Shown: in pieces, positions 33,664 through 43,114 of the stretch
Position numbering within the stretch: position 1 is the first letter of the stretch
How the letters are laid out: each line of letters begins with the position of its first letter
Source: VRUE01 sp036271315
GTDB lineage: Bacteria; Actinomycetota; Thermoleophilia; Solirubrobacterales; 70-9
DNA length: 64,000 nucleotides
Reading direction: 5' to 3'
Assembly: GCA_036271315.1 (NCBI GenBank)
Contig: DATBAV010000017.1
Span: forward strand, 43,495 to 107,494
The notes under the pieces: generated by a model
Seen by the model: only the letters and a program-made list of their open reading frames with translations
Database searches by the model: none
Told to the model about the DNA's origin: nothing
Made by a program: the position numbers and the translations under genes

Positions 33664-36354
33664 ATGGCTTCCCCTCCCACAGCCCACGTCCCGCCGCAGA
33701 ACATCGAGGCTGAGGAATCGGTGCTGGGGGCGATGCTGGTCTCCGAGCCGACCCTGACCCGGGTGATCGACGAGGTGAAGCTGAATGCCGCCGACTTCTA
33801 CTTGGAGAAGCACGGGGCGATCTTCACCTGCGTCCACGATCTCTACGCGGCCTCCAAGCCGGTCGACGAGCTCAGCGTCACCGAGGCACTGGTCCAGCGC
33901 AACCAGATCGAGCAGGCGGGGGGCAAGCACTACGTCTCCGAGCTGGCGGCCAAGGTCCCCGCCGCCGGCAACGCCAAGCACTACGCCGAGATCGTCCAGC
34001 AGAACTCGCTGCTGCGGCGCCTGCTCGGCGCCGGGCAGCAGATCCAGGGCTGGGTGCACGAGCGCGACGGCGAACCGCGCGAGCTCTCCGAGCGGGCCGA
34101 GAAGCTGCTCTTCGACGTCGCCCACAAAGAGCAGGCGAGCGACTTCAAACTGCTCTCAGAGATCCTCCACGGCGAGGTCGACCGGTTGGAGAAGCTCTCC
34201 ACCGGCGAGGCCGAACTGACCGGCACGCCCTCGGGCTTTCGCGACATCGACGCGGTCACCGGTGGTTTCCAGCCCGGCAACCTGATCATCGTCGCCGCCC
34301 GCCCGGCGATGGGCAAGTGCTGTTCAGCGCAAAGTCGGATTTATGACCCTAGTAGTGGCGTTCAACGCAAGATGGAGGAGCTCTTTCGAGCGCATTGCCG
34401 GGGTGAGGAGGTTTGGGTCGCATCCCTCGGCCCCGATCTTCGAATGAAGCCGGCCAAGGTTGCGGCAATCGAGTCCAACGGGCGCAAACGGGTCTACCGG
34501 CTGACGACAAGACTGGGTAGATGGACGGAGGCCACGTCAAATCATCCGGTCCTGACCAGTTCTGGCTGGCAGGACCTCGGTGAAGTCGAGGCGGGTGACA
34601 AAGTGGCGGTTCCTCGGCGACTCCCCGGTCCCAATGTGACGGCGGCACTCCCGGATCACGAGGTCGTCCTGCTCGGTGCGCTTATTGCCGATGGATCTAT
34701 CAGCGGTCGCACTCCCCGTTTTTGCTTCGGAGAAGCCTCACCAGTATTGCCTGAGGTGGAGACAGCCGTGCGTAGATACGGCGTGCGGATGAAACTTGGC
34801 GCACGTGGCCATGGAACCGCTGCCATCAGTGGCGGCCATGGCTCCGGTGTGAACCCAGTTACTCGGATGCTGCGCAGTCATGGGCTAATGGGACTTCGCT
34901 CGGCCGAGAAGTTTGTTCCCGACGCCGTCTTCGGCCTCAGCGACGAGCAGATCGCTCGCTTTCTCGGCGTCATGTATGCCTGTGACGGCCACGTCTATAG
35001 CAGCGAGCGCCTGGCGCAGATCGGCTACACGACGATCAGCGAGCGGCTTGCTCGGGATGTCCAACACCTACTGCTGAGACTTGGCATCGTGGCGACGATC
35101 CGAACGCTGAAGCGGCCCGTCTATGACGGAACGGGCAAGATCGCTCGGGAGGTTCGGATCACCTCGCAAGAGAGTCTGCGCCGCTTCTGCGACCTGATCC
35201 ACGTTCCCGGCAAGGAAACGAAGCAGGATGAGGTGTTGGAGCGCCTTGGTTCTGCTCCCCGGTCGACGAATACCGACACGCTTCCCAGCAATATCTGGGA
35301 GGAGATCCTGTTTGCAAAGGGGGACCGTTCCTGGGCCGACGTCAGCGAGCTGACAGGCCGACCACGCAACCACAACTGGCACGTGGGAGCACGAGCGCCG
35401 TCGCGTGGGCTTGTCGGCGAACTAACGACCGCCGTCGCCTCTCCCGCCCTCGAGGAGCTTTGCGACTCCGACATCTGGTGGGACGAGGTCGAGTCGGTCG
35501 AGTACGTGGGCGAAGAAGAGACTTACGACCTCGACGTGCCGGGACTGCGTAATTTCGTCGCCGACGACATCATCGTCCACAACAGCGCGATCGTCGCCAA
35601 CATCGCCGAAAACGTCGCGGTCAAGCACAGCCAGCCGGTCGCCTTCTTCTCGCTCGAGATGTCCGAGGTCGAGCTGGCCCAGCGCTTCATCGCTTGCCGG
35701 GCGCGGATCTCGGGCGACAAGCTGCGCAAGGGTCAGGTCTCCCAGAAGGACTGGCCGAAGGTGGTGCGGGCCTGCAACGAGCTCGAGGAAGCGCCGCTCT
35801 GGTTCGACGACTCCTCCGACCTCGGCGTGCTCGACCTGCGGGCCAAGGCGCGCCGCCTGCACGCCCAAGAACAGGACAAGGGCGGACTGGGGCTGATCAT
35901 CGTCGACTACCTGCAGCTGATGCGCACCGACGATCCCCGCGCCAACCGGGTCGAGCAGGTGGGCCAGATCAGCCGTGGCCTGAAGATCCTCGCCCGCGAG
36001 CTCGAGGTGCCGGTGCTGGCGATCTCGCAGCTCTCGCGCGCCCCCGAGCAGCGCCACCCGCCCAAGCCAATGCTCTCCGACCTGCGTGAATCCGGAAACC
36101 TCGAGCAGGACGCCGACGTCGTCGCCTTCCTCTTTCGCGAGGACTACTACCGCGACCCCGAGGAAGAGCCCGACGGCCTCGCCGACCTGATCATCGCCAA
36201 GCATAGGAACGGGCCGATCGCCTCGCCGAAGCTGGTCTTTCTCGACCGCTTCCCCAAGTTCGCCGACTTCGCTGGCCAGGACCAGCCGATCGAACAGCCC
36301 GCCGGCGAGGGCCCGCCGATCGACGACGTCGCCATCGCCGGGCCGGAGTTCTAG
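33664..36354 (+). CDS. dnaB: Replicative DNA helicase DnaB with in-frame intein
   Basis: The 896-residue precursor joins DnaB halves of 218 and 256 residues around an intein (residues 219-640). The N-extein begins PPQNIEAEESVLGAML (primase-interaction domain) and ends in the Walker A loop ARPAMGK. The C-extein resumes with SAIVANIAENVA, contains Walker B LIIVDYLQLM and the SRAPEQR arginine region, and ends with an acidic tail. After splicing the helicase is about 474 residues, a normal length. The P-loop is broken until the intein is removed, so activity depends on splicing. A DnaC-like loader gene follows with no gap. Confidence 0.97.
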   Translation: MASPPTAHVPPQNIEAEESVLGAMLVSEPTLTRVIDEVKLNAADFYLEKHGAIFTCVHDLYAASKPVDELSVTEALVQRNQIEQAGGKHYVSELAAKVPAAGNAKHYAEIVQQNSLLRRLLGAGQQIQGWVHERDGEPRELSERAEKLLFDVAHKEQASDFKLLSEILHGEVDRLEKLSTGEAELTGTPSGFRDIDAVTGGFQPGNLIIVAARPAMGKCCSAQSRIYDPSSGVQRKMEELFRAHCRGEEVWVASLGPDLRMKPAKVAAIESNGRKRVYRLTTRLGRWTEATSNHPVLTSSGWQDLGEVEAGDKVAVPRRLPGPNVTAALPDHEVVLLGALIADGSISGRTPRFCFGEASPVLPEVETAVRRYGVRMKLGARGHGTAAISGGHGSGVNPVTRMLRSHGLMGLRSAEKFVPDAVFGLSDEQIARFLGVMYACDGHVYSSERLAQIGYTTISERLARDVQHLLLRLGIVATIRTLKRPVYDGTGKIAREVRITSQESLRRFCDLIHVPGKETKQDEVLERLGSAPRSTNTDTLPSNIWEEILFAKGDRSWADVSELTGRPRNHNWHVGARAPSRGLVGELTTAVASPALEELCDSDIWWDEVESVEYVGEEETYDLDVPGLRNFVADDIIVHNSAIVANIAENVAVKHSQPVAFFSLEMSEVELAQRFIACRARISGDKLRKGQVSQKDWPKVVRACNELEEAPLWFDDSSDLGVLDLRAKARRLHAQEQDKGGLGLIIVDYLQLMRTDDPRANRVEQVGQISRGLKILARELEVPVLAISQLSRAPEQRHPPKPMLSDLRESGNLEQDADVVAFLFREDYYRDPEEEPDGLADLIIAKHRNGPIASPKLVFLDRFPKFADFAGQDQPIEQPAGEGPPIDDVAIAGPEF
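34318..35583 (+). other. LAGLIDADG intein inserted in the DnaB Walker A motif
   Basis: The intein has 422 residues. It starts at Cys219 (CCSAQSRIYD, block A) directly after AMGK and ends in VADDIIVHN before Ser641. Block B is seen as SNHPVLTSSGW, and block F as EETYDLDVPGLRNFVADD. Two dodecapeptide motifs of a homing endonuclease are present: LLGALIADG (336-344) and FLGVMYACDG (433-442), each with its Asp. GC content and codon choice are visibly lower than in the exteins, consistent with later acquisition. Both splice-junction residues (Cys1, terminal His-Asn, +1 Ser) are intact. Confidence 0.95.
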
Positions 36355-37083
36355 GTGCCGGGCGCGCGCAGCCAACCCTTCCGCGAAGTCGCCTGTCCAC
36401 TCGGAGTCTGCGATGGCTCCAGCTGGATCCTCGGCCCCGAGGACGTGGCGCGCGAATGCGAGTGTCGCGCGGCGCGGCTCAAACGCGGTCGCGTCCGCGG
36501 CGTCGCCTCGGTGATCCCGCCGCGCTACCGCGGCGTCTCCTTCGACCGCCCGCCCGTCTCCGACATGGCGCGCGACCTGCAGACCAAGGCCGCTGTCGGC
36601 GCGGTGCGCGGGTTCGTCGACGACCTCGAGGCGGGGCTCGACGCCGGACGGGGGCTATGGATCTTTGGCGACACCGGCACCGGCAAGACGACCCTGGCGA
36701 TGCTGGTCTCGAAGATGGCCCTGGAGGCCGGCCACTCGGTGGCGATCTACTCGCTGCCGAAGCTGCTCGCCCACATCCGCCGCACCTATGACTCAGAGCC
36801 CGGGGGGGACTCCTACCTTGCCTTCTTCGAGCGACTGACCTCTGTCGACCTGCTCCACATCGACGACCTAGGCGCCGAGAAACGCAGCGACTGGGTGCTC
36901 GAGCAGCTCTACGCGCTGATCAACGAGCGCTACGAGGCGCAGCGCTCGGTCCTGGTCACGACCAACCTTCCGCACGAGGAGCTCGAGGAGCAGATCGGCA
37001 GCCGCACGGTCTCTCGCCTGAGCCAGATCTGCGACGAGGTGCCGCTCTTCGGCGACGATCGCCGCTACGGCAAGGTCGCCTAG
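36355..37083 (+). CDS. DnaC/DnaI-like AAA+ helicase loader
   Basis: The product is 242 residues from GTG 36355, immediately after the dnaB stop. The N-terminal zinc-type cluster is ACPLGVCDGSS with CECRAARL, as in phage/Firmicutes DnaI-DnaC loaders. Walker A is GDTGTGKTT (Lys111), Walker B LLHIDDLG (Asp170-Asp171), sensor I VLVTTNLP and the arginine-finger region SRTVSRLSQIC. It presumably loads or remodels the DnaB hexamer. Most Actinobacteria rely on DciA instead, so a dnaB-linked loader is notable. An IstB transposition protein is less likely because no transposase is near. Confidence 0.85.
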   Translation: MPGARSQPFREVACPLGVCDGSSWILGPEDVARECECRAARLKRGRVRGVASVIPPRYRGVSFDRPPVSDMARDLQTKAAVGAVRGFVDDLEAGLDAGRGLWIFGDTGTGKTTLAMLVSKMALEAGHSVAIYSLPKLLAHIRRTYDSEPGGDSYLAFFERLTSVDLLHIDDLGAEKRSDWVLEQLYALINERYEAQRSVLVTTNLPHEELEEQIGSRTVSRLSQICDEVPLFGDDRRYGKVA

Positions 37084-37111
37084 CCGACCGAATCGGCACA
37101 ATGCTCCGGCG

Positions 37112-38461
<1,350 letters not shown>

Positions 38462-38483
38462 CTCGGCCGGCCGACTCCAGCGT

Positions 38484-39230
38484 TCAGCTGAGGGTGGTTC
38501 CTGAGAGCGCCGTGACCTTCCAGCTGCCGCCTTCTTCTCTGAGCGGCATCGCGTACTTGACGTGCCCGGCGCCGTAATAGATCAGGAAGCCCTGTTCGCC
38601 TTCGCGCCGCAGGCTGCCGGCGTCGACGGTGGTGATTTCGCGCTCGACCGACGCCGGCAGCGGCCGGGTGAAGGCTTTGAGCACGCCCGCGCAGTCGGCG
38701 CCCCGAGACTGAGCCGACTGGTTGGCCAACTTTTCAAGCTGTTCGACGTTGGGCTGCGCGAGGTAGGAACAGGCCTTGTCCCATTCTTCGGCGGCGCGGG
38801 CAACGTAAAAGCCGTGCACCACTTCCGCCGCCTCCTGCAATTCCGATTCGTCGCTCTCGTCGCCGAATTCCTGGATGCTGTTGTCGCCGCCCTTGGTGCG
38901 GAATTGCCCGGAGCCTCCGCCCGAGACCTCAAGCGGTGTTTCGACGCTCTTCCGCCCCCTCGATCCGCCCGAGGCCTGCTGGGCCTGCACCTGCTTGCTT
39001 TGGCCGCCGTCCTGTTCCTGGCCGTTGCCCTGTCCTTGAGAACCGCTCTTCTGCGGTGCGCTCGGGGAAGAGTCTCCTTGCGACCCAGTGTTGGCGGCGG
39101 CACCGGTCGCCGTCGAGCTGCTGTTCGAGTCTGAGTCTGACCCGCCGCAAGCGGCGAGTAGCGCTGCGGCGAGCACAGCGACAACGAGGGCCGCAAGCGG
39201 CCGTGTCCCATCCCTGGTCACCAGGTGCAT
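38484..39230 (-). CDS. Lipoprotein, tandem paralogue 1
   Basis: The protein has 248 residues. The signal peptide ends at the lipobox LLAACGG (Cys about 28). A disordered Ser/Gly/Gln linker of about 90 residues follows, then a domain of about 130 residues: QEAAEVVHGFYVARAAEEWDKAC, the Cys pair in RGADCAGVL, TTVDAGSLRREGEQGFLIYYGAGHVKYAMPL and SWKVTAL (long stretches given by motif only). The domain resembles small NTF2-like folds (SnoaL). Its neighbour at 39249 encodes a shorter version, indicating duplication. Probably surface-exposed; ligand unknown. Confidence 0.7.
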   Translation of the reverse strand: MHLVTRDGTRPLAALVVAVLAAALLAACGGSDSDSNSSSTATGAAANTGSQGDSSPSAPQKSGSQGQGNGQEQDGGQSKQVQAQQASGGSRGRKSVETPLEVSGGGSGQFRTKGGDNSIQEFGDESDESELQEAAEVVHGFYVARAAEEWDKACSYLAQPNVEQLEKLANQSAQSRGADCAGVLKAFTRPLPASVEREITTVDAGSLRREGEQGFLIYYGAGHVKYAMPLREEGGSWKVTALSGTTLS

Positions 39231-39248
39231 TGTATGTGATCCCCTGCG

Positions 39249-39767
39249 CTAATCCAGGACTTTGGAGGTGAGTGAGGCAACCTTCCAGCCGTCACCTTCC
39301 CTGCTCACCGGCATCGCGTAGACCACTTCCCCTGCCCCGTAGTAGATGAGAAATCCCTTCGCGCCTTGCTGCCGCAGACTGCCGGCATCGACGACCGTGC
39401 TTTCGCGTCGTTCCTGTGCGCTGAGGCGAGTGAACGCTTTCAGGAAGGAGGGGCAGGAGGTGTCTTCGAGTTCGGTCGCCGAGATCGCGAGGTGTTCGAT
39501 TTTGGTCAGCACGGCGCCTGAGAGCTGGGCACAGCTGGCCGACCAGTCCCCCCGGGCCCGGGCCAAGAAGAAGTTGTGGACGACGTCCGCCGCCTCTTCC
39601 CGTTCGGCTTCGCCGCTCTCTTCGCCGAAGTCGAGGAGGCTGCTGTCGGTCTTGTCGCGGAACTGATCCGAGCCGCTAGCTGAGCTACCGCAGGCGGCGA
39701 GAAGCGCTGCTCCGAGAGCGGTGGCAACCAGCGTCGCGACGAGCCATTTCGCCTTCTCCCTAGTCAA
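39249..39767 (-). CDS. Lipoprotein, tandem paralogue 2
   Basis: The protein has 172 residues from TTG 39767. The lipobox is LLAACGS (Cys about 26). It lacks the long linker of the downstream paralogue but shares the core: EEAADVVHNFFLARA, TSCPSFLKAFTRL, VVDAGSLRQQGAKGFLIYY and VYAMPVSREGDGWKVASL. The two share most of the last 110 residues, so one arose by tandem duplication with linker gain or loss. The 18-nt gap suggests one transcript. Confidence 0.7.
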   Translation of the reverse strand: MTREKAKWLVATLVATALGAALLAACGSSASGSDQFRDKTDSSLLDFGEESGEAEREEAADVVHNFFLARARGDWSASCAQLSGAVLTKIEHLAISATELEDTSCPSFLKAFTRLSAQERRESTVVDAGSLRQQGAKGFLIYYGAGEVVYAMPVSREGDGWKVASLTSKVLD

Positions 39768-39813
39768 GGGGTCGATTGTATTGGCGCTCCCGCGCTACGG
39801 AGACGCGGGGGTA

Positions 39814-39839
39814 CAGAAGTCGCGCTGCGCAGCCTTCTG
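39814..39839. promoter_or_regulatory. Dyad between lipoprotein and TetR genes, possible operator
   Basis: CAGAAG (39814-39819) and CTTCTG (39834-39839) flank GCGC-T-GCGC. It lies 16 nt before the TetR GTG, in the 87-nt divergent region, where autoregulatory TetR operators usually are. A second dyad, CCCGCG with CGCGGG, lies just upstream. Confidence 0.4.
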
Positions 39840-39854
39840 CTCTACAGTTTCGAT

Positions 39855-40544
39855 GTGGCTTCAGGTAGACGCACGGCTAGGCTGAGCGAGCGGCTGCCAA
39901 GGGGCCGGCACGGGTTGCCGCGGGAGGCCGTGACGGAGTCCCAGCGCATCCGCATCCTCCAAGCGATGATCGAGGTCGTCTCCGAGCGCGGCTACCCCGA
40001 GACTCGAGTCGTCGACGTGATCGGCGTCGCCGGCGTCTCCAGGAAGACGTTCTACGAACTCTTCTCCAGCAAGGAGGATTGCTTCCTCGCCACCTACGAC
40101 GTGCTGCTCGGCAACCTGCTCGGCGACACTGCCCGAGGCTTCGAGTCCAAGCCGGGCTCGTCCTGGGCCGAGCGCGTCGCGGCCGGGCTCGGCGAGCTGC
40201 TCAAACACCTCGCTGAGCATCCCGACGAGGCCCGCTTCGCGATCGTCGAGGTGCTTGCCGCCGGTCCCAAGGCGCTGGCTCGCCGCGACGCAGCCCTGCG
40301 CCAGTTCACCGGCTTTCTCGACGCCGGTCGCGCCGAAACCTCGGTTGAGCTGCCGGGAATCACGGCGCTCTCGCTTGCCGGTGGCATCAACGAGTTGCTC
40401 TACAGCGAGATCCTGCACGGCGCAGCCGCCCGGTTGCCGAGCCGCCTACCCGACCTGATGTTCTGGATCACCCTGCCCTTCCTCGGCCCCGAGGGCGCCG
40501 CCGAGGAGCGCGAGCGCACCCGCCTCTCGATGCTCGAGAGCTGA
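39855..40544 (+). CDS. TetR-family transcriptional regulator
   Basis: The product is 229 residues from GTG 39855. The N-terminal DNA-binding domain is clear: QRIRILQAMIEVVSERGYPET, then VDVIGVAGVSRKTFYELFSSKEDCF (about 34-85, motif ends only), with the helix-turn-helix at GVSRKTFYELF. The C-terminal ligand domain is undiagnostic. It is divergent from the lipoprotein pair and upstream of the secreted paralogues, either of which may be its target. The inducer is unknown. Confidence 0.88.
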   Translation: MASGRRTARLSERLPRGRHGLPREAVTESQRIRILQAMIEVVSERGYPETRVVDVIGVAGVSRKTFYELFSSKEDCFLATYDVLLGNLLGDTARGFESKPGSSWAERVAAGLGELLKHLAEHPDEARFAIVEVLAAGPKALARRDAALRQFTGFLDAGRAETSVELPGITALSLAGGINELLYSEILHGAAARLPSRLPDLMFWITLPFLGPEGAAEERERTRLSMLES

Positions 40545-40694
40545 GCAACTCCGCTTTCAAGCGCTCTTTTTTGCGAATCCCAGGGTTTATCTAGATTGCG
40601 AGACTGGTAGTTTGGGAATTGGAGGGATAGACCAAGGCTTTCGATGGCCGGGGCTGTTTGAAGGCCGGGCCGCAAAAGGAGAGAGATAGAGCAC

Positions 40695-41462
40695 ATGCGC
40701 AAGCGTTTGATTACGACATTGGCACTGGCGGCGGCATTCGCCCTCGCGGTGGCAGGGATCGCCACGGCTGACAAGCCCACGGTCGTCCACGTGGGCAACC
40801 TGACCCTGACCCTGAACGGCGGTTTCACCCCGAAGGCGCTGCCGAAGAGCGGCAAGCCGGCGCCGATCAGCCTCAACGTCAGCGGCAAGATCGCGACAAA
40901 TGACGGCAGCCACATCCCGGCCGTGAAAGAAATCGTCGTCGAAACCGACAAGAACGGCTCGATCGACACCAAGGGCCTGCCCACCTGCACCGCGGGCAAA
41001 CTGCAGGCGCAGGACACCAAGCACGCGGAAGCCATCTGCGAAAAAGCGATCATCGGCGAAGGAAAGACCAACGTCGAGGTCGCCTTCCCCGAACAGACGC
41101 CGTTCATAGCCAAGAGCAAGCTGCTCGCCTTCAACGGCGGGACCAGCGGCGGCAAGACGACGATCTACATCCACGCCTACCTGAGCTCGCCGGTCTCGGC
41201 GGCGGTCGTCACCACGGTCAAAATCTCGAAGATCCACAACGGCCGCTACGGCACCAAGTCAATCGCCACGATCCCCAAGATCGCCGGCGGCTACGGCTCG
41301 GCGAAGGAATTCGAACTGACCTTCACCCGTGGCTACAAAAACACGCCGTTCCTGTTCGCTAACTGCCCGGACGGTCACCTCAACGCCAAAGTCACCTCGG
41401 TCTTCTCCGATGGAACCAAGGCGATCGGCAGCTTCGTTCGCTCCTGCACCCCGAAGGGCTGA
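40695..41462 (+). CDS. Secreted protein, paralogue family member 2
   Basis: The protein has 255 residues with a signal peptide cleaved near GIATA (about 25). The mature domain starts VVHVGNLTLTLNGGFTPKALP and contains VETDKNGSIDTKGLPTCTAGKLQAQ (motif ends about 78-102), the Cys pair TCTA/AICEK, AYLSSPVSAAVV, IPKIAGGYGS and a terminal SCTPKG. It aligns along its full length with the next gene and more distantly with 18428. GAA codes 8 of its 9 glutamates. AAAAGGAGAGAG precedes the ATG. Function unknown. Confidence 0.75.
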   Translation: MRKRLITTLALAAAFALAVAGIATADKPTVVHVGNLTLTLNGGFTPKALPKSGKPAPISLNVSGKIATNDGSHIPAVKEIVVETDKNGSIDTKGLPTCTAGKLQAQDTKHAEAICEKAIIGEGKTNVEVAFPEQTPFIAKSKLLAFNGGTSGGKTTIYIHAYLSSPVSAAVVTTVKISKIHNGRYGTKSIATIPKIAGGYGSAKEFELTFTRGYKNTPFLFANCPDGHLNAKVTSVFSDGTKAIGSFVRSCTPKG

Positions 41463-41494
41463 CGAGCACTAAGTCTCAGGACGAAAAGGGGAAG

Positions 41495-41526
41495 AAAGGG
41501 CGGCCAGCTGGCCGCCCTTTCTTTTG
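41495..41526 (+). terminator. Intrinsic terminator between secreted paralogues
   Basis: A perfect 28-nt palindrome (41495-41522, arms of 14 bp with no spare loop bases) is followed by CTTTTG. It lies 32 nt after the stop of the upstream gene. This is the most classical terminator in the window. Confidence 0.8.
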
Positions 41527-41579
41527 CCTCAACACGAAATCAATATTCAGCACCCTTTCGGTACTGGTAAGTTTTTCCC

Positions 41580-42362
41580 GTGGGCAAGCGCTTGATACTT
41601 ACTCTCTCCGCCGCCGTGCTGCTTGTCTTGGTCGTCGTCGGCATGGCAACCGCAAAGGGCGAAAAACCCATCGTTGTCCAAGTTGGCAACCTGAGACTCA
41701 CGGCGAACGGAAACTTCAGCCCGACGCTGCTGCCGAAGAACGAATTTGCGCCGATCACGCTGAACCTCAGCGGCAAGATCGAAACCCTCGATCACACCCA
41801 TCCTCCGGCGATTCAGGAAGTGATCGTCGAAACCGACAAGAACGGGGCGATCAACGCAAAAGGACTGCCAGTCTGCACCTCGGGCAAACTGCAGGCGCAG
41901 ACCACCGCCAAGGCCAGGGCAATCTGCAAAACGGCGATCGTCGGAGAAGGCACGACCAGCGTCGAAGTCGCCTTCCCCGAACAAAGGCCCTTCATCACCA
42001 AAAGCGAATTGCTCGTCTTCAACGGCGGGGTCAGCGGTGGCAAGACGAAGGTCTTCGTCCACGCCTACCTGAGCTCGCCGGTCTCTGCCGCGGTCGTGGT
42101 CCCGGTCACGGTCTCGAAAATCCACCACGGTCGCTATGGCCTCAAAACGGTGGCGAAGATCCCCAAAATCGCCGGCGGCTACGGCTCTCCACTGAGCTTC
42201 AGCCTCAAAGTGGGCCGCAAGTTCACCTACAAGGGCAAGCAGCAGAGCTACCTGCTCGCCAAATGCCCCGATGGCCATTTGGTCGCCAAAGGCATCGGAA
42301 TCTTCAGCGGCAACCTTCGCCTCGCCGGCAGCCTGGTCCGCACCTGCACGCCGAAGGGCTGA
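41580..42362 (+). CDS. Secreted protein, paralogue family member 3
   Basis: The protein has 260 residues from GTG 41580. A signal peptide (about 1-23) is followed by the same block order as the upstream gene: VQVGNLRLTANGNFSP, VETDKNGAINAKGLPVC, AFPEQRPFITKSELLVFNGG (motif ends), AYLSSPVSAAVVVP, IPKIAGGYGSPL and CTPKG. Sequence agreement with the neighbour is high in the centre and lower at both ends. It has its own leader after the terminator. No clear Shine-Dalgarno sequence is seen. Role unknown; probably an extracellular or wall-associated beta protein. Confidence 0.72.
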   Translation: MGKRLILTLSAAVLLVLVVVGMATAKGEKPIVVQVGNLRLTANGNFSPTLLPKNEFAPITLNLSGKIETLDHTHPPAIQEVIVETDKNGAINAKGLPVCTSGKLQAQTTAKARAICKTAIVGEGTTSVEVAFPEQRPFITKSELLVFNGGVSGGKTKVFVHAYLSSPVSAAVVVPVTVSKIHHGRYGLKTVAKIPKIAGGYGSPLSFSLKVGRKFTYKGKQQSYLLAKCPDGHLVAKGIGIFSGNLRLAGSLVRTCTPKG

Positions 42363-42369
42363 GTGGGCC

Positions 42370-43092
42370 CTAGTCGCGCGGATCGATCGGATCCGTTGGT
42401 GCCGGCGGGATCAGGCCCTCGGCTTCGCGCCGTCGCTCGCCCCGCCGCAGCATTCGTTGGGTCAGGATCGCGATGCTGAGGATCGCCGTAGCGCCGAGAC
42501 TGAGCTGGACGCTAAGCAGGCCCTCGCGGGTCCAGTAGACATCGCGCAGATCGAGCAGCAGCGCCGCCTCGTCGAAGGTCAGGCCCATGCCGACCCCGGT
42601 GCTGATCGCGAGCCGCTCTTCCAAGGTCTCGTCGTCGGTCAAGAGGGCGGTTGTTCCCGAGGCGAAGGTGAGCACGATGCCGGGCACGAAGTGGTGGATG
42701 TGGCGACCGCCGACGCTGACATTGCGGAACGGCCACCATTCGTCGCGGATGCCGAGGGTCGAGAGGCGCACCAGCGCGAAAGAGCCGAGGAAGCCGGCGA
42801 GCAGGTTGAAGAGGACCGTCTCGGAGCGCGGTGCCTCGTCGTAGCCGCCCACGGCGACGCTGACCGTGTCCAGCGCCGCGGCCGGGGCCGCTTCGACCAG
42901 GCGCTCCCCATCGGCCTCCTCGTGCGTGCGGCGCTGCAACATGCGGCCGAACTGGCCGGCGAGGACGACGCCCGCTCCTCCCAGGGCGACGGTGGCGAGG
43001 CCGATCGTGGCCCGCTCGGAGCGTGCCCAGTGGAAGTGAGTCCTCGCCTTGGCGCGCCGGGTCAGGCGAGTCGGCAAGCGAGGCGAGCCCAT
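42370..43092 (-). CDS. Integral membrane protein of unknown function
   Basis: The protein has 240 residues with a basic N terminus and four to five hydrophobic segments (about 28-48, 90-108, 130-148, 190-210). A conserved-looking block, VGGRHIHHFVPGIVL (about 127-141), carries three histidines, and an acidic stretch, TDDETLEERLAISTG, follows. The His-rich membrane motif could bind metal. It lies after rplI on the same strand. It resembles proteins annotated as integral membrane hypothetical in Actinobacteria. Confidence 0.65.
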   Translation of the reverse strand: MGSPRLPTRLTRRAKARTHFHWARSERATIGLATVALGGAGVVLAGQFGRMLQRRTHEEADGERLVEAAPAAALDTVSVAVGGYDEAPRSETVLFNLLAGFLGSFALVRLSTLGIRDEWWPFRNVSVGGRHIHHFVPGIVLTFASGTTALLTDDETLEERLAISTGVGMGLTFDEAALLLDLRDVYWTREGLLSVQLSLGATAILSIAILTQRMLRRGERRREAEGLIPPAPTDPIDPRD

Positions 43093-43114
43093 GCCGGCCA
43101 GCCTAGCGCTGGGT

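Noticed and set aside
36355..37083. IstB helper ATPase of an IS21 insertion sequence.
   Set aside because: No istA-type transposase or terminal repeats nearby; the N-terminal cysteine cluster and tight linkage to dnaB favour a helicase loader.
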